This document shows positions 43,786 to 55,830 of a stretch of DNA of 64,000 nucleotides, piece after piece. The notes under the pieces are model-generated. The model saw only the letters and a program-made list of their open reading frames with translations. It did not search any database and was not told the origin of the DNA. Both the position numbers and the translations under genes were made by a program. How positions within the stretch are numbered: position 1 is the stretch's first letter; the number at the start of each line of letters is the position of its first letter. Origin of the DNA: Pectinophora gossypiella (Eukaryota > Arthropoda > Insecta > Lepidoptera > Gelechiidae); NCBI RefSeq assembly GCF_024362695.1, contig NC_065421.1, positions 7,440,598-7,504,597 of the forward strand. The letters are read 5' to 3'.

Positions 43786-45192
43786 ATAATGGTTGCTAGA
43801 TATTTAGATCAGATACGTACAGAATTGTGTTGCTACCTATATATATATATTGTTTGTTTATTGTTATAAGTGGAAGATTGTGTTGTGCCTGGGTGACTTA
43901 TAAATCGGGTATATAACAAGGATGATCATTTTTACCCAAAAACAAAAATAAAAGATGCATATGTCTGTTATCCATGTAATTAGAAGGATAAACGAAAGCG
44001 ACACTGAATAGCTCCATCTATATTTTTTGAGGGAACGCAGCCTGGAAAGTTCTTCATTAGGTATGGAAGAAACGACAACAACTTTAGATAAATTAAATAT
44101 TTGAAAAGTGAGACCGGTACTTAGTTTTAGTTAAAAAAACAGGACCTACCAAATCTTCAGGTTAGGTAAGCGGACCATGTGAAAAACGGGATAATGTCAG
44201 GGAGATGGCGATATTGTTAGTTTTAGTACCTATGCTTATGCTAACAAAGGAAAAACTTGCTTGCCTGTTTGTTGATTAAAAATAACTTAGAGATTTAAAA
44301 GCTAGGTATGTGCGTTTTTACACGAAGTCATTCGTCTCATCATCAACCATCATCGAAATATACGAGTTAATAAAAGTAAGAAACAAATACTACAGAAGCA
44401 AGAAAAAAATACCTAAATTCACAACGCCTTTCATAATAATACACACAGAGAGCCGCCGAATTGAAATAAACGCGGGAAATGTGTTGTTTTCCAAACCAGA
44501 TGGTATTTTGGCAACAAATCTCTGTTCAAGTAAAATAGTGCTGCCGAACACTGATGAAAATATATTATTTGTTTGTAAGTGAAACAAATGACGCCCTCAA
44601 TTCAATATATTTCGCCGTCTCACTCGTTGAATGTTACAAATCTCTTCTACAATGATTGATATTGCTGTAAGTTAACGATTTAACTCCCTTTCAGGACGAA
44701 ATGAAATTTATTAGCAATCTGTTGATAATAGGTAACAAAGATTGCTGTTTAACAGCTAAAAGCCATTAATAATTCCTTTTGTAACTTGTTTATTTATAAT
44801 TTAATTTGTAATTGCGGTGTTTTCACGTTTTTTACTTGCCGTGGAGTTTTACTTTTTAATAGTTTTTAAGAAGATTGTAAGTAAGTAATAAAATTTCATT
44901 CCAAGTAAAATAATTATTTGAGTTCTTAGAAATATGATAAAAAACGAAAAAGTGATAAAGATAATATTCTTTAAAAAATTTTGTGAAAAATATTTACAAT
45001 TACTAATGAATAAGAAAAGGGGAATAGTGAATGAAAATTGGTCACGTTGTATTATATAATGGTGCCAGGGGATTGTGGAAATAAAATAGCTTTACCAAAA
45101 AAAGGCCGAAGCCGACCGCTGCTGGTTAGTCCATACCATGGAAACTAAGCCGCCTGGCAGGTCGCCGTCTTGGCGCTTTTGCGGCTTTGGCA
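43786..45192. other. Intron, no gene
   Basis: No repeat family recognised. A 90-codon plus frame at 44310-44582 and its reverse shadow have no domain. Confidence 0.45.
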
Positions 45193-45203
45193 TGATAACT
45201 TAG

Positions 45204-45416
45204 GGGCCGTCCATTAATCATGCGAGGCCTCGAGAGGGAGGGAGGGGTCCATGAAAAAATCACGAAAAATCATAAGGGGGAGGGGGGGTGTAGTAATATA
45301 TCAGGAGTATTTAGTTTTTCGGCAATACTGAACCGAAAAGCGGCGTTTCGTGCAATTATTTTTTCGAAAATCGAAAATTCCAAAAAAAACTTCACATGAT
45401 GAATGGACGACCCCTT
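45204..45416. mobile_element. MITE with GGGGCCGTCCATTAAT ends
   Basis: Left GGGGCCGTCCATTAATCATG and right, inverted, GGGGTCGTCCATTCATCATG. TTA is found on both sides, a 3-bp duplication that would fit the PIF/Harbinger superfamily. Guanine-rich interior. Confidence 0.55.
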
Positions 45417-45419
45417 ATT

Positions 45420-45748
45420 AAGATTTTTTTTTTGACGTGACTTATTGTAGATTTACCGCAGATGGCAATAACTACTTGACCGGACAAATGGGGAGCGCTG
45501 AGGGTTCTCACTCGGTACAAATTTAAAACAACAGGGCTGAGGGTGCCCAGTTGGGCGCGAACCTCGGCTCAAGACGTCGTATGAGTGGAAGAATATTTGA
45601 AAGAATTAATCGACCTCAGTGGGTCGATAGCGATAAGCGCTGAATGAGGGAAATCGTCGACCACGGGATTCTAAAGTGTTTGGTGTCGCGAGCTGATTGG
45701 CCGCCTCTATGGCTAGAGTAATCGGGTCGTCGGGATCGTATATTGCGT
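45420..45748. repeat. Repeat T plus T2 abutting exon E
   Basis: Contains GTGACTTATTGTAGATTTAC, GCCCAGTTGGGCGCGAACCT, then the T2 segment GTAATCGGGTCGTCGGGATC. Similarity to 36525-36770 ends at about 45748, 24 bp from exon E. Confidence 0.7.
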
Positions 45749-45771
45749 CCTTATTAAGAGTAAATACTTAC

Positions 45772-45931
45772 ATTGTATACTTAAATGCGTGGACTGGCTC
45801 GGCGTCTCTCCGAGGGAGTTGGTGGCTCGACATGAGTAGTCTCCACCGTGATCCCTGGTCACCTTCTGAAGGACCAGCGACTTGGTGCTCACTATCACTC
45901 CCGCCATCACGTTGTGTAGGACCGGCTTATC
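45772..45931 (-). CDS. Side-like exon E: second half of Ig domain 4
   Basis: The acceptor is TTTGGCCCCAG and the donor GTAAGTAT. The 160-bp exon runs in phase 0 from GAT and leaves one base. It encodes DKPVLHNVMAGVIVSTKSLV, then DHGGDYSCRATNSLGE, with the canonical D-x-G-x-Y-x-C type motif and the second Ig4 cysteine at residue 246. A dispersed repeat ends about 24 bp beyond the donor side of the exon. Confidence 0.94.
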
Positions 45932-46132
45932 CTGGGGCCAAACATTTTTTGAAATTAATTATGAGTTTTTTTTATATTTACCATGAAGCAGTTATCACGT
46001 GAATAAATGTTTACAATAATTGCAATTGCTATTTTGAAATGTTTAATTCAACTAAGTACATACAGAAACCTATTCATGTTTGTAGTGTCTACTATTCGGC
46101 CGTTATTTAAAGTAGTATTGTTTATGTATATA

Positions 46133-46372
46133 GGGTGTAAGTGACATCGTAACGAAAACTTTGAGGGATGATTCAGGCCATGATTCTGAGTTGATATCAA
46201 GTGGAATTTTCCGTCGCAAAAGTATGGGACAGAAAATGACCTAGAAAAACACAAAAATATCATGAGTTTTGCGATGGATTTACACTTGATATTACGTAAC
46301 TCAGAATTACACTTGACATTAACTCCGAATCATGGTCTGAATCATTTCCAAAAGTAGGAAAGTAAAAGTCTA
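46133..46372. mobile_element. Foldback element FB
   Basis: Begins AGGGTGTAAGTGACATCGTA; inner arms GATATCAAGTGGAATTTTCC and GATGGATTTACACTTGATAT. The right end is lost after CTGAATCATTTCC. Confidence 0.7.
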
Positions 46373-46387
46373 GATTTAATAGGTGAC

Positions 46388-46560
46388 GGGGGGGGGGGGG
46401 GGGGTTAAAATGTCCACATCGAAGCAATTCATCTAAAAAAGCAATATTGCTATTTGACATTTGATTGCATTGCGCACTTACTTTTATATGCACAAATGTC
46501 AAATTGCAATATTGCTTTTTTAGATGAATTGCTTTGATGTGACCTTTTTAACCCCCTGAT
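46388..46560. mobile_element. Foldback MITE, uninterrupted copy of 235-575
   Basis: A run of 17 G is followed by TTAAAATGTCCACATCGAAG; the right end reads GAATTGCTTTGATGTGACC and ends AACCCCCTGA. Confidence 0.75.
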
Positions 46561-46879
46561 ACATAATTATTATATAAAGCATTTTTATGATTGGATCACT
46601 GCATTGATATAATATTGCTTTCGAAATGGTTTCACATGTGAAATAAATGGAGTCGAAAATTGTGTTTGTTTGGGACACGAAAACATGATTGACTTATTGT
46701 GTTATAAGGAAAACAGTTATAAAGATAAGAGGATTCTATAAATAAAAATATATATATATTTGTTTCGAAGTTTTCAGAGTAAACATAAGTATATCGGACG
46801 TTTTATACGAGTATTTGGTAAACAGTATAATTTCCAAAGTAGCATTCTAGGAGCGTACCGACGTAGGTATATACGACTT

Positions 46880-47237
46880 TTTTCTCACGCTCTATTTCTT
46901 ACCGGGATAAGCAGAGACTATGGAATTCCGTTTGCTTGTATCCTGATAAACTTCTCTTGCTTCCTCCACATTCATCAATCGTTCAAAAAAAAAAAATATT
47001 TATTTTTCAAAATTGGCTTACAAAGTTAGCGCTTTTTGAAGGTCAAAAAATTAAATTACATATTATGTAACTAGCTGTAAAACTACTACCTGGAATCTGT
47101 AACACTGAGGGAAAGACGTGGCCAGAAAACCTCCCAGCACAGGGCCCTAGTCCTACTGTCCTAGTCGTTTCATACACGCACGCCGGTTCAGAGTAGATCA
47201 TACTAAACCTTTTCTGAGAACATGTCCAATTTGATCA
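46880..47237 (-). mobile_element. KRLMN-family LINE end interrupted by another LINE 3' end
   Basis: 46895-46985 (TTACCGGGATAAGCAGAGAC, CTTCCTCCACATTCATCAAT) and 47163-47225 (GCACGCCGGTTCAGAGTAGA) are two halves of the same family. Between them 46990-47160 is a CR1- or Jockey-like 3' end (CCAGCACAGGGCCCTAGTCC). Confidence 0.6.
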
Positions 47238-47695
47238 GTGTACGACTCTTTTCTGTATTATAGCGATAAGATCCATTTTTTTGAAATGTGGTGTTGGAGA
47301 AAGCTGCTACGCATTCCTCGGACATCTATGATAACAACGTCTCCATTCTCTATGAGATTAAGGTCAGCGTCTGCTTATCAATTAATCAATCAAATATACT
47401 TTATTGCACACAACACACAAAACAAATTTACACAAATGGGTGATAGATACAGATATTATATTGATTGAGATTATTATGTGATAAGCCAGGAGAGAGTCCT
47501 GAGTTTCTTTGGGTACATAATGCGATCCTCATTGGACTGTCTAGAGAAACACACAATTCTGAGACAGATTGAGAGTGACCGTGTAGAGGAAGAGCACCGA
47601 TTAGGTAGGTTGACCAGGTCATGCAGGTGGCAGAGGGCCCTATACGAAGAGCTGTAGGATCGAACCCAGTGGAGGACAATTACATAATCACGATT
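47238..47695 (+). mobile_element. RTE-type LINE C-terminal region with a nested tail
   Basis: Encodes FEMWCWRKLLRIPRTS, then after 47375-47465 (a tail with ATACTTTATTGCACACAAC) ISQERVLSFFGYIMR-like and SLDCLEKHTILRQIESDR words. The second part is in another frame with some damage. Confidence 0.6.
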
Positions 47696-47728
47696 CTCAG
47701 CAGTGAAGATATATATATATATATATAC

Positions 47729-48217
47729 TGGGTGTTAGTGACATCGTAACGAATACTGAGGGGGATGATTCAGACCATGATTCTGAGTTAAAATCAAGTG
47801 GAATTTTCCGTCGCAAAATTCATGATTTTTTTAATATTTTTTTTAATTATTTTCAATTCTTTAATTTTGCGATCAAAAATTCCACTTGATATTAACTCAG
47901 ATTAATGAGCTAAATCAGCCCCCTCAGTATTCGTTACGATGTCACTTACACCTCGCACCAGTACATACAGGTAGCCATACAAGTAGGTATGGGTGTTAGT
48001 TACACCGTAACGAATACTGAGGGGGATGATTCAGACCATGATTCTGAGTTGATATTAAGTGGAATTTCCTGTCGGAAAATTCATGAAATTTTTTGTGTTT
48101 TCTTAAATTATTTTCCATTCCATACTTTTGCGACGGAAAATTCCACTTGATATCAACTCAGAATCATGGCCTGAATCATCCCTCAAAGTTTTCGTTACGA
48201 TGTCACTAACACCCTGT
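47729..48217. mobile_element. Foldback element FB, complete dimer
   Basis: Two units of about 225 bp (47729-47955 and 47993-48217) separated by CACCAGTACATACAGGTAGC and CATACAAGTAGGTAT. Outer ends are TGGGTGTTAGTGACATCGTA and GATGTCACTAACACCCTGTA, both set in TA repeats. Confidence 0.85.
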
Positions 48218-48299
48218 ATATATATATATTACATAATTATTATATTATGTATATGTATGTAATATACATATAATATAAATAATCACTAATTTACGAGGC

Positions 48300-48575
48300 A
48301 CGCTCTTGTCGGTGTAGTATTCTCCATTATTGTCTATCAAAGACCAATTCCTTCACCTCCTTATAAGACACGACGTTTGCCTTCTCTTTAATTCTATGTA
48401 AGCTCTTCTTGGTCTTCCCCTTCCCCTCTTTCCTTGTAGCTTCCCTTCTATGATGTTTTTAATAAATTTGTCATGTCTTATTAAGTGTCCAATCATCTTG
48501 CCTCTTCTGTCCTCAAGAACTCTCAATATTTGCCTATTTTCCCTTATTCTTATTAGCACTTTCTCATTAGTAACG
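48300..48575 (-). mobile_element. RTE-type LINE 3' end, RPRRAY family
   Basis: Minus frame encodes RGKMIGHLIRHDKFIKNIIE, GKLQGKRGRGRPRRAYIE. Plus sense starts ACGCTCTTGTCGGTGTAGTA. Confidence 0.8.
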
Positions 48576-50225
48576 CCTACGCCTATGTACGCCTATATTT
48601 ATATTATACTATGTTTTTATTGTTGTTTTATTTACATCATATATCATACTATCCTACATAAATCAAATGACGCCACATCGAAACTACTTAGATACTAAAA
48701 TAATTTGAAAACTTTCTCGGAGCTATTACGAGACCAAATCTAGATACTAATTTCTTAAAGTGGTACAAAGGACATTTAGGACTTTGACATTTGACGGCTT
48801 AATACAAAATTGGATGATTTTACGATTACTAATGTACCCCAATATACTTGTTCAAATAATGTGTTTTGATCGACGTAAGAGCCTTCGTGTAGCCGAATAG
48901 CCTTCGTGGAATCGTGATAAGGTCACGAAAGTTCCATGATAAAGAAATTACGAATGGAATTTTTGAAAGAATAAAGTGGACTAGAGTAGCGTTTCAATAA
49001 AATACTGTTTCAGTGGAGATATAAAAGAACATTCCCTATATAAAATCTGTTTCAATGTCCGGTCACAAGTATTAATATGTATACACTTTGGTACCATGTC
49101 ACATTAACTTAAATGACAAATTGAACTGTAAGTCTCACTAAATGTCAAATATGTTAGTGCGACAGAGTCCTAAAGTGGGTACATTATATTGCTCATGACT
49201 GTCCGTATCTGTTTTGCTTATAAAATATCACAGTTTTTAGTAACCACTAGTTACTTTATTAAATAAAGTTCATGTCGATAGAAAGTTTCTTAAGTACAAG
49301 AACATCTCGAAATAAAATTCTGAACCTAATTTTCTAGAATTCGTTTTACAGTTAGTATTTTTTATTGACATTTTAGAATATTTTTTTTTAAATTAACTTT
49401 ATGAAAAAGCACTTCTGTAATCACCACTAAAGTGTCCGGCAGTTTGACGCAGCAGAAGGTGGAAGAATATTAAATCAACATATTATAAACTCTTTTAGTA
49501 ATATGGTAATAATAAATGGTTTACTACTTACTTACCAACCCAACACTAATCACAAGATTTTCAAAATGCTTTTTTAGCATCCAGCTTCTTTTCTTCCTTT
49601 ATGTTATAAGTATCTAGAGTTCATCGGAAAACACATAACTGAATTAAATATCGTATTTTGTACTCTTTCTGCGATTTAGTAGTTCAAGCAAGCAAGATAA
49701 AGATAATATATTATATATTTATAAGAAATAGGAAATCTCTAACAAGAAACGACGTAGTAACATTCTATAGATACTTATGTAGGTACCTAAATGCTAGCAT
49801 TGCAGCATTATTCTTTCGTTTTCCCTATTTTCTTATTCGATTACGACTAGGATATCATCCTAATAATCCAATAAGCATTCAATTTCTTTCCTATGGAATC
49901 GTCTCAGCCAATCACATGCACGACATGATGAATACGTGATGCATCGGGCATGTGATTGGGCTATAACAATGATTGGTATAGTTGCGAATTGCTTGAGTTG
50001 CGAGTATTACTCCATAATTGGTATATTGAAAGCGTGTGCTATATAGATGTATACATTTTTATTATAACGAAATCCAATACAGATACAAGAGGCAACAACA
50101 ATGCAAAGGTGAACAAAAATAGCATAAAAATAATACTTGATGGGTTTTCTAGACCGATGATTGGTCGAGACTAAGAGTGGCACCCCTAAGTGTGTCTTCA
50201 TAAAAATACGAATAGGTATACTTAC
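48576..50225. other. Intron, no gene
   Basis: No repeat recognised across about 1.6 kb. Frames at 49658-49939 and 49956-50174 have no domains. Confidence 0.45.
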
Positions 50226-50356
50226 ATTGTGGTACCAAGATATCCGATGTTCTTTAGGGTTGGCGCGCACTGAGCACTCGAAGTATACGTCATCGCCTTC
50301 CTTGATGTCGTTGGGATTTAGCGTGCTGCCCAGCGATAGGGACACCACTGGTGGAT
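50226..50356 (-). CDS. Side-like exon D: first half of Ig domain 4
   Basis: The acceptor is CTTTCCTGCAG and the donor GTAAGTAT. The 131-bp exon completes a tyrosine codon with exon C and ends in phase 0. The residues PPVVSLSLGSTLNPNDIKEG, then DDVYFECSVRANPKEHRISW and YHN, are the most diagnostic stretch of the gene for the Sidestep family. The Ig4 first cysteine is residue 196 and the tryptophan 209. It is separated from exon C by a 9.6-kb intron rich in repeats. Confidence 0.95.
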
Positions 50357-51990
50357 CTGCAGGAAAGGGCAGTGATTAAATACTCGCTTTTTTAATGAGA
50401 GACAGTTCTTTTAAAAAATATTTATCAAAATATAACACTTTATTGCATAAAAACGTAAGGAAAATAGCAGTCAAACAGTCAATAAAAGTAAGTACATTAC
50501 GCGGCTAAAAAGCATTTTTTTTTCAAGCAACCTTAAGGTGAAAGAAACTGTAATTAAAAATAATAATCAAATATATTTTTTCGCTTCCGTTTTAATTTTT
50601 TTTAAGAAAGGTAAGTAATAGACATTTTTTGCCCGGCCGTGGAACGTCTAAGATGTTTATGTTTGTATTGTTTTCCATAATTCTGTATTTATTCAAGAGA
50701 GTATATTCGAAAAAAAAAAAGTTATTATAAGATAAGGTAAAGTTATAAAAATAAAGAAAAAGTCCTGGAAAATAAATAGGAATTAAGAATCATATACTTT
50801 TGCCTCGGGAAATATTGCCAATTAGGAAAATTAGCGCCATATTTTTAATATGGTTTTATTCGCTTGAATTCTACGTACGTAAATTACTTTTAATTTTTGT
50901 AGTTTTTTTTAAATAATAATTGCTGTATTGCATTGTTTAATGTGTGGGTAACAGGAAGAAAACACAGTAGGGCTAAGCATACAGTAATGATTACTGTTGG
51001 AGGAAGTAATCTGTCTTTGATCGCCAATATTCCTGGGTTACCAGCTTATATTTTGTGAGTGATTAAAGGGTGTCCTCTAGGCAACGACTCAAAGGCCGAT
51101 CCGCCTATCCGAGTGTCACATCTCTCTGTGACCACAAACATGGCACGTGTACCAAATTATATCAATATACTCTCTATATTACACTTTATGAAAATTAACA
51201 TTGTATGAAAATTCCAAGTATAAGTAATATACTCCCATATACTACGGACTTCCACACGTAGATGTAAAAATACTTTGTTATATCTACTTAATCAAGATTT
51301 AGATATAATTTGCGTCGATTCATGTTATATTTAATACATAAAAGTGTCTGTAATTAGTATTGGATCACAATAAAGGTCATCTAACTATTGATTTATTGGT
51401 ATAAGATTATTATCATTGGTAATATGTTACTATTAGTAATACTATTTATAGTTTATTCTAAAAAACATGCTAATAATTCTTGATTAATTATCTTTTACAT
51501 GGCTATATTTTCATGTATAAAATGCGAAGTAGAAATTAAAATAGTCGCTTGTCAAAGGACATTTGAACTCCGTTTTCATTGTAGATGCCCGCTCATTGCT
51601 CCCATATACCCACACTATCGCAATACAGCTCTAATATTCTCCATCATCTAGTGCTTCAGAAAAGAATCACCAGAGCTTTCAAAGTATTTATAGCGTTTGA
51701 ATGGTACAGAACAGCTGACATTGGCTACCAATTACCCTTTTACGTTGAACCGTCAATTCGTACTACTGTGGCTACATAAAAGCCGGAGCGGTGGTGCGGT
51801 AAACCACCCCACTATTAACTAGGGGATGTGAAAATTTATGAGGACACTCGTCGAAACGAAAAATAAACGAAGTAGCCCGCGCATTTTGTAAACAGGTTTG
51901 TAGGTGTGCGGTTAAAAATAACTCTTTCCGTGCCGACGCTATATTTATGTTGGATTTCCTCAAAATATTTTTGCGATGGTATAAATAACG
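50357..51990. other. Intron, no gene
   Basis: AT-rich, no recognised repeat. A plus frame at 51585-51779 has ILHHLVLQKRITRAFKVFIA, faintly like a LINE reverse transcriptase end, but too short to call. Confidence 0.45.
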
Positions 51991-52262
51991 ACCTTTGTGT
52001 TCCAGTGGTTGACCGTTGTGCTCACGATCTGGAGGTCCCGGGTTCGAATCCCGGTGGGGACAAATCACGAAAATCACTTTGTGATCCCTAGTTTGGTTAG
52101 GACATTACAGGCTGATCACCTGATTGTCCAAAGGTAAGATGATCCGTTAAGCCGTTGTTCCCGGTTACTAATTACTGGTAAGTGCGTAGTCGTTATATGA
52201 GTCATGTCAGGGGCCTTTGGCGGCTCAATAATAAGCCTGACACCAGGGATGATGAGAATGGT
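51991..52262 (+). mobile_element. SINE family A, 3' end shortened
   Basis: Head GTTCCAGTGGTTGACCGTTG and CGGGTTCGAATCCCGGTGGG; body CTAGTTTGGTTAGGACATTA; stops at CACCAGGGATGATGAGAATG without the usual GAAGAAG tail. Confidence 0.8.
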
Positions 52263-52374
52263 GAATATTTACTTTTACTACCATATATATATGTACCACA
52301 TTTTTTTGCAATAAACGAATTTGAATTTGAAAGACTAATAGATCTAATATTTTTTGGACAGACTAGACTAGCAT

Positions 52375-52450
52375 TTATACAAACATACATACATAAACTC
52401 ACGCCTATTTCCCACCGGGGTAAGCAGAGACTATAGAATTCCATTTGCTC
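52375..52450 (-). mobile_element. KRLMN-family LINE 3' end
   Basis: Plus sense: ACATACATACATAAACTCAC, CGGGGTAAGCAGAGACTATA, GAATTCCATTTGCTC. Confidence 0.75.
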
Positions 52451-53000
52451 TACTAGCATTTATATCTACTATATTTACTTATAACGAATAATTATTTATT
52501 CTTAAAGTCAGTTTTACCTGAAAAGCTATCTTAGAATAATCCATAAATGGATTTACTCGGTCGATGTTTAAGCCAGAACACTGATTTCCACGAAAATGGA
52601 GACTACCAACAGATATATATTATGACGTATGTGAAATCGTCTACACAATATTACTACGAATTTTCATCTGTAGACAACATATCGGCAATAACTTTGTATA
52701 CTTATTTCTAGTAGAAATACGAAATACTCTGCTTCCTTCTATGTGATGCGAACAGTAATAGACGTTATGGTTCGAGTTTTTAAGTCTAGAGAGTGTTGCA
52801 CCACGCACTATAGCGATTGGTCACAAACTTAGGAAACTGCATCAAGAAAGTAAACAAGATCGTAGCGGCCACAAAATCAATGAAATGTGGTGGTGATAAT
52901 ATCTATAATGAGTGAGTGCATAGTTCGTTCATATTTTGCACCGGGGCTGATGTTCCTATCATAAAACCTGCTAGTTTGCCTTTACTCTCCCTAGGCGTCT
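52451..53000. other. Intron, no gene; weak LINE fragment
   Basis: 52725-52800 (CTGCTTCCTTCTATGTGATG, GTTCGAGTTTTTAAGTCTAG) is a decayed relative of 37500-37600. Confidence 0.4.
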
Positions 53001-53470
53001 CGGCACATACTGTCATTGCGTCCTAATAAGCTCTACTAGCGGCGTAAATGAGCTGCTCCCCACGGCCCCAAAGGATTATTTTTGGTTCGTTTTATTGGTA
53101 GAAGCAGCGGTTGCCTGCCACTTCAGGTAACACTTATCTGCGCGGGGCGCGGGCGTTGACACTTTATTGGCCATTAAAGACCTATAACGACGTCGCCCCG
53201 CGGCCTCCGGAAACGTTCGTCCTCCAAATAAACATTTACGATGCCTCCGTTTAAATTGTTGGCAGAACGATTCGCGCCGAGAGCTGCGACATTCCCCCGT
53301 CTTAAATGCGTTACGGTTCGCCGAGCAGAAGTAAATAGAATTTATTTATATTTGGAAATTAATTTCCTCCCTCGTAATAGAGTCAGCGTGTTTCCTTGCT
53401 CTTTTTGAAGTGACCGGCCCGTTGAGGAATTAAGCTGTTTTGTTAGTGAAATCGGTCGTGGGAGGAATAG
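53000..53470. promoter_or_regulatory. Unique GC-richer intron block, candidate regulatory element
   Basis: No recognised repeat, no open frame of note, and a base composition well above the surrounding intron (GGGGCGCGGGCG, CGTCGCCCCGCGGCCTCCGG). Contains CAGGTAACACTTATC, in which an E-box-like and a GATA-like word adjoin. Function is inference only. Confidence 0.25.
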
Positions 53471-54853
53471 GGGTTGGATCATTAGAAATTATATTGGTCA
53501 AAGGCAGACTTTATTCAGTAGAATGTTGGGGTGAATATTATTTAGGATGCTGGAGAGTAGCTTGCAAGGTGTAGGCGTATAAGCGTACAGTTAAACCCAG
53601 TTTAATCCCTGGAGAATGTGTGTGATCCGGCGGTTGGCGGGCGGCGGGCGGATGCGGGCGCTACACTACTCTCAGAATTAGTTTTTGGGCAGTCCTTACC
53701 GGATGTTAACTGTTGATGTTGTACGTTTACCAACACTAACAAGATTTTAATTACGCTAAACTGAGTTTCTCTTGTTAATGCAAGCTTTTAATATCACGTT
53801 GGGCCAGCGCAGTTGACAATTTCTCTAACGGTGTCTGCTATATTACTGTTCGCACCGTGTTTAAGTAGATATGACTTGTTTATTAAGGTAATTTTATTAC
53901 TAGTGTTTATCCTTGTTTTGAAAATTGTCCGTAGGTTTATTAGTATGTTAACGGCTTTGAGTTTAGCGTACAGATTAGTTTGTGTTTTATTACCTACTCG
54001 CTCATTAGAAATTTGAACGATTTATCTTAGTTTAACCACGCAGGACTAACTAAATTTCCGCGTATGTGGAGAGCAAAGCAATTTAGCAGGACTTTGATTA
54101 CAAGATACGGTCAGCGTTACCTGAAATTATGTTGTCTAGCTTAATTCCAATTGAAAGGCACACCTACATTATACCGTTCGTATCAAAGCTTTATGCTTAT
54201 TGTAGCCTCAAAAGTTCGAATAACTACGAAATTACAGTCATAAATAATCTATGTTGCTGGCAACACAAGTATAAAGAAAATTAATTAATATTTTTTGGTA
54301 TGGCAATGTTTAGACTCGAATGGCCGACGCCTCCCGCGAAAGTGTAAAGTAAAAGTGTATTTTTATTAACAATTTAATTAAACAGTGAAAAGTAACAATC
54401 TGGTGTTTTGCTGCAGTTGGATTTAGAACCCTCGACCTCTCACCATCTACATATACAGTCCACACAAACCAAGAGCCGAACAATCTAATTACCACTTTCA
54501 AAAATACGATAAGAATGTTTTTTAAATGTTGAGTTTAGAATTCAATACTGATCTTTTTGTTTAGAGATTAAGTCCGGTTGAAATAAGTTCCCGTGTAATA
54601 AGCTCCATATCGCTTATCGTCCGTACTTATCTGAATTTTTGGCGAATCTGATTCTCACCTTATCTACTTGTTAATAAAACACAAATTACTTAAGCAAAAT
54701 ATAAACAGATACGACGGTTAATATAACCACAGACGTAATAATCCATTCAATTTTTGACGCGTAATAAGTAAACGTACTTCGACATCAATCAAAAACTTTG
54801 ACGCGGTCAAAATCAATATGTATACGTATTCTCAAGCTTATTGATCAAATCAA
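53471..54853. other. Intron, no gene
   Basis: 53630-53670 is a GGCGGGCGGCGGGCGGATGC tract. The rest is AT-rich with nothing recognised. Confidence 0.45.
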
Positions 54854-55170
54854 CAGCCTCCGTAGTTCAGTGGTTAGAGCGTTAGGCTCATGATCTAGAG
54901 GTCCGGGTTCGATTCCCGATGGGGACATTGTCGAAAACACTTTGTGAGACTGTCCTTTGTTTGGTAAGGACTTTTCAGGCTTGAATCACCTGATTGTCCG
55001 AAAAAGTAAGATGATTCCGTGCTTCGGAGGGCACGTTAAGTCGTTGGTCCCGGCTATTAGCCGTAAAAAACACCTCCACCAACCCGCATTGGAGCAGCGT
55101 GGTGGAGTATGCTCCATACCCCCCTTCGGTTGATGGAGGGGAGGCCTGTGCCCAGCAGTGGGGCGACCTA
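54854..55170 (+). mobile_element. SINE family B, full length
   Basis: Head CCTCCGTAGTTCAGTGGTTA and CCGGGTTCGATTCCCGATGG (B box); body GACTGTCCTTTGTTTGGTAA and GGGCACGTTAAGTCGTTGGT; end GGAGGCCTGTGCCCAGCAGT. Confidence 0.85.
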
Positions 55171-55619
55171 TATATATATTCAACGAATGTATATATATTC
55201 TCAAGCCACACGATTGGTATGAACAGTTTTAATTTAGCCGAGTGCTTGTCAATTCGTCACGATTGCATGGGGCATGTCAGGAGCAGGGCCGAATTAAGAC
55301 GGACAAAGCCGCATTAATCCCAGGACACGGAGGTGTCACGGGACTCCGTGGCTTGGGTTCGGCCTCAACTACAAGTTTTGGGCTCTGAAAACAGATCCGC
55401 CAAAGTCATTTTGCGTCGGGTAATTTACACAGCCGGGATAGTGTTGAGTGCGAAGCGAATGATAGCGTTTGGGATGTGAGGATTTATAATAGGGTTGCAG
55501 ATTTAAGAGATAAGGAAGGTAACTGGCTAGGTTTAGCGAGAGAAAACGTAGTTTTTGGAAAGGCGAAACTCTGATATAACAAATACTTTCCAGCGTATGT
55601 GACAACAAGAAAAGTGCCA

Positions 55620-55830
55620 GTTGCCACCTAAACACACTCTGGACACTTCATACAAAAAGCCTCGTTTTGCACAGATACAAAACAATGACGTTATCGTTCA
55701 CGCGCATCTGGGTGTATGACGTTCGATGCCCATACGATTGTAGACTAAAGTAAGACCGAGGGGAGAGGGGGGGGGGAAGTAAACCTAGCTCAGCCGCTGG
55801 TAGGGCACGGAGAGTTGCCGTTCTTTACGT
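55620..55830 (-). mobile_element. MITE F copy
   Basis: Plus sense begins CTCTGGACACTTCATACAAA and ends AGAGTTGCCGTTCTTTACGT, the inverse of 34310-34525. A G-run lies at about 55760-55775. Confidence 0.5.

Noticed and set aside
44310..44582. 90-codon plus frame
   Set aside because: No domain, no splice context, and an equally open frame on the other strand; most likely chance.
45204..45416. Guanine-rich stretch as a G-quadruplex regulatory site
   Set aside because: The runs lie inside a MITE with clear inverted ends and are better explained as element sequence.
45697..46002. 101-codon plus frame over exon E
   Set aside because: It is the antisense shadow of a well-supported Ig4 exon.
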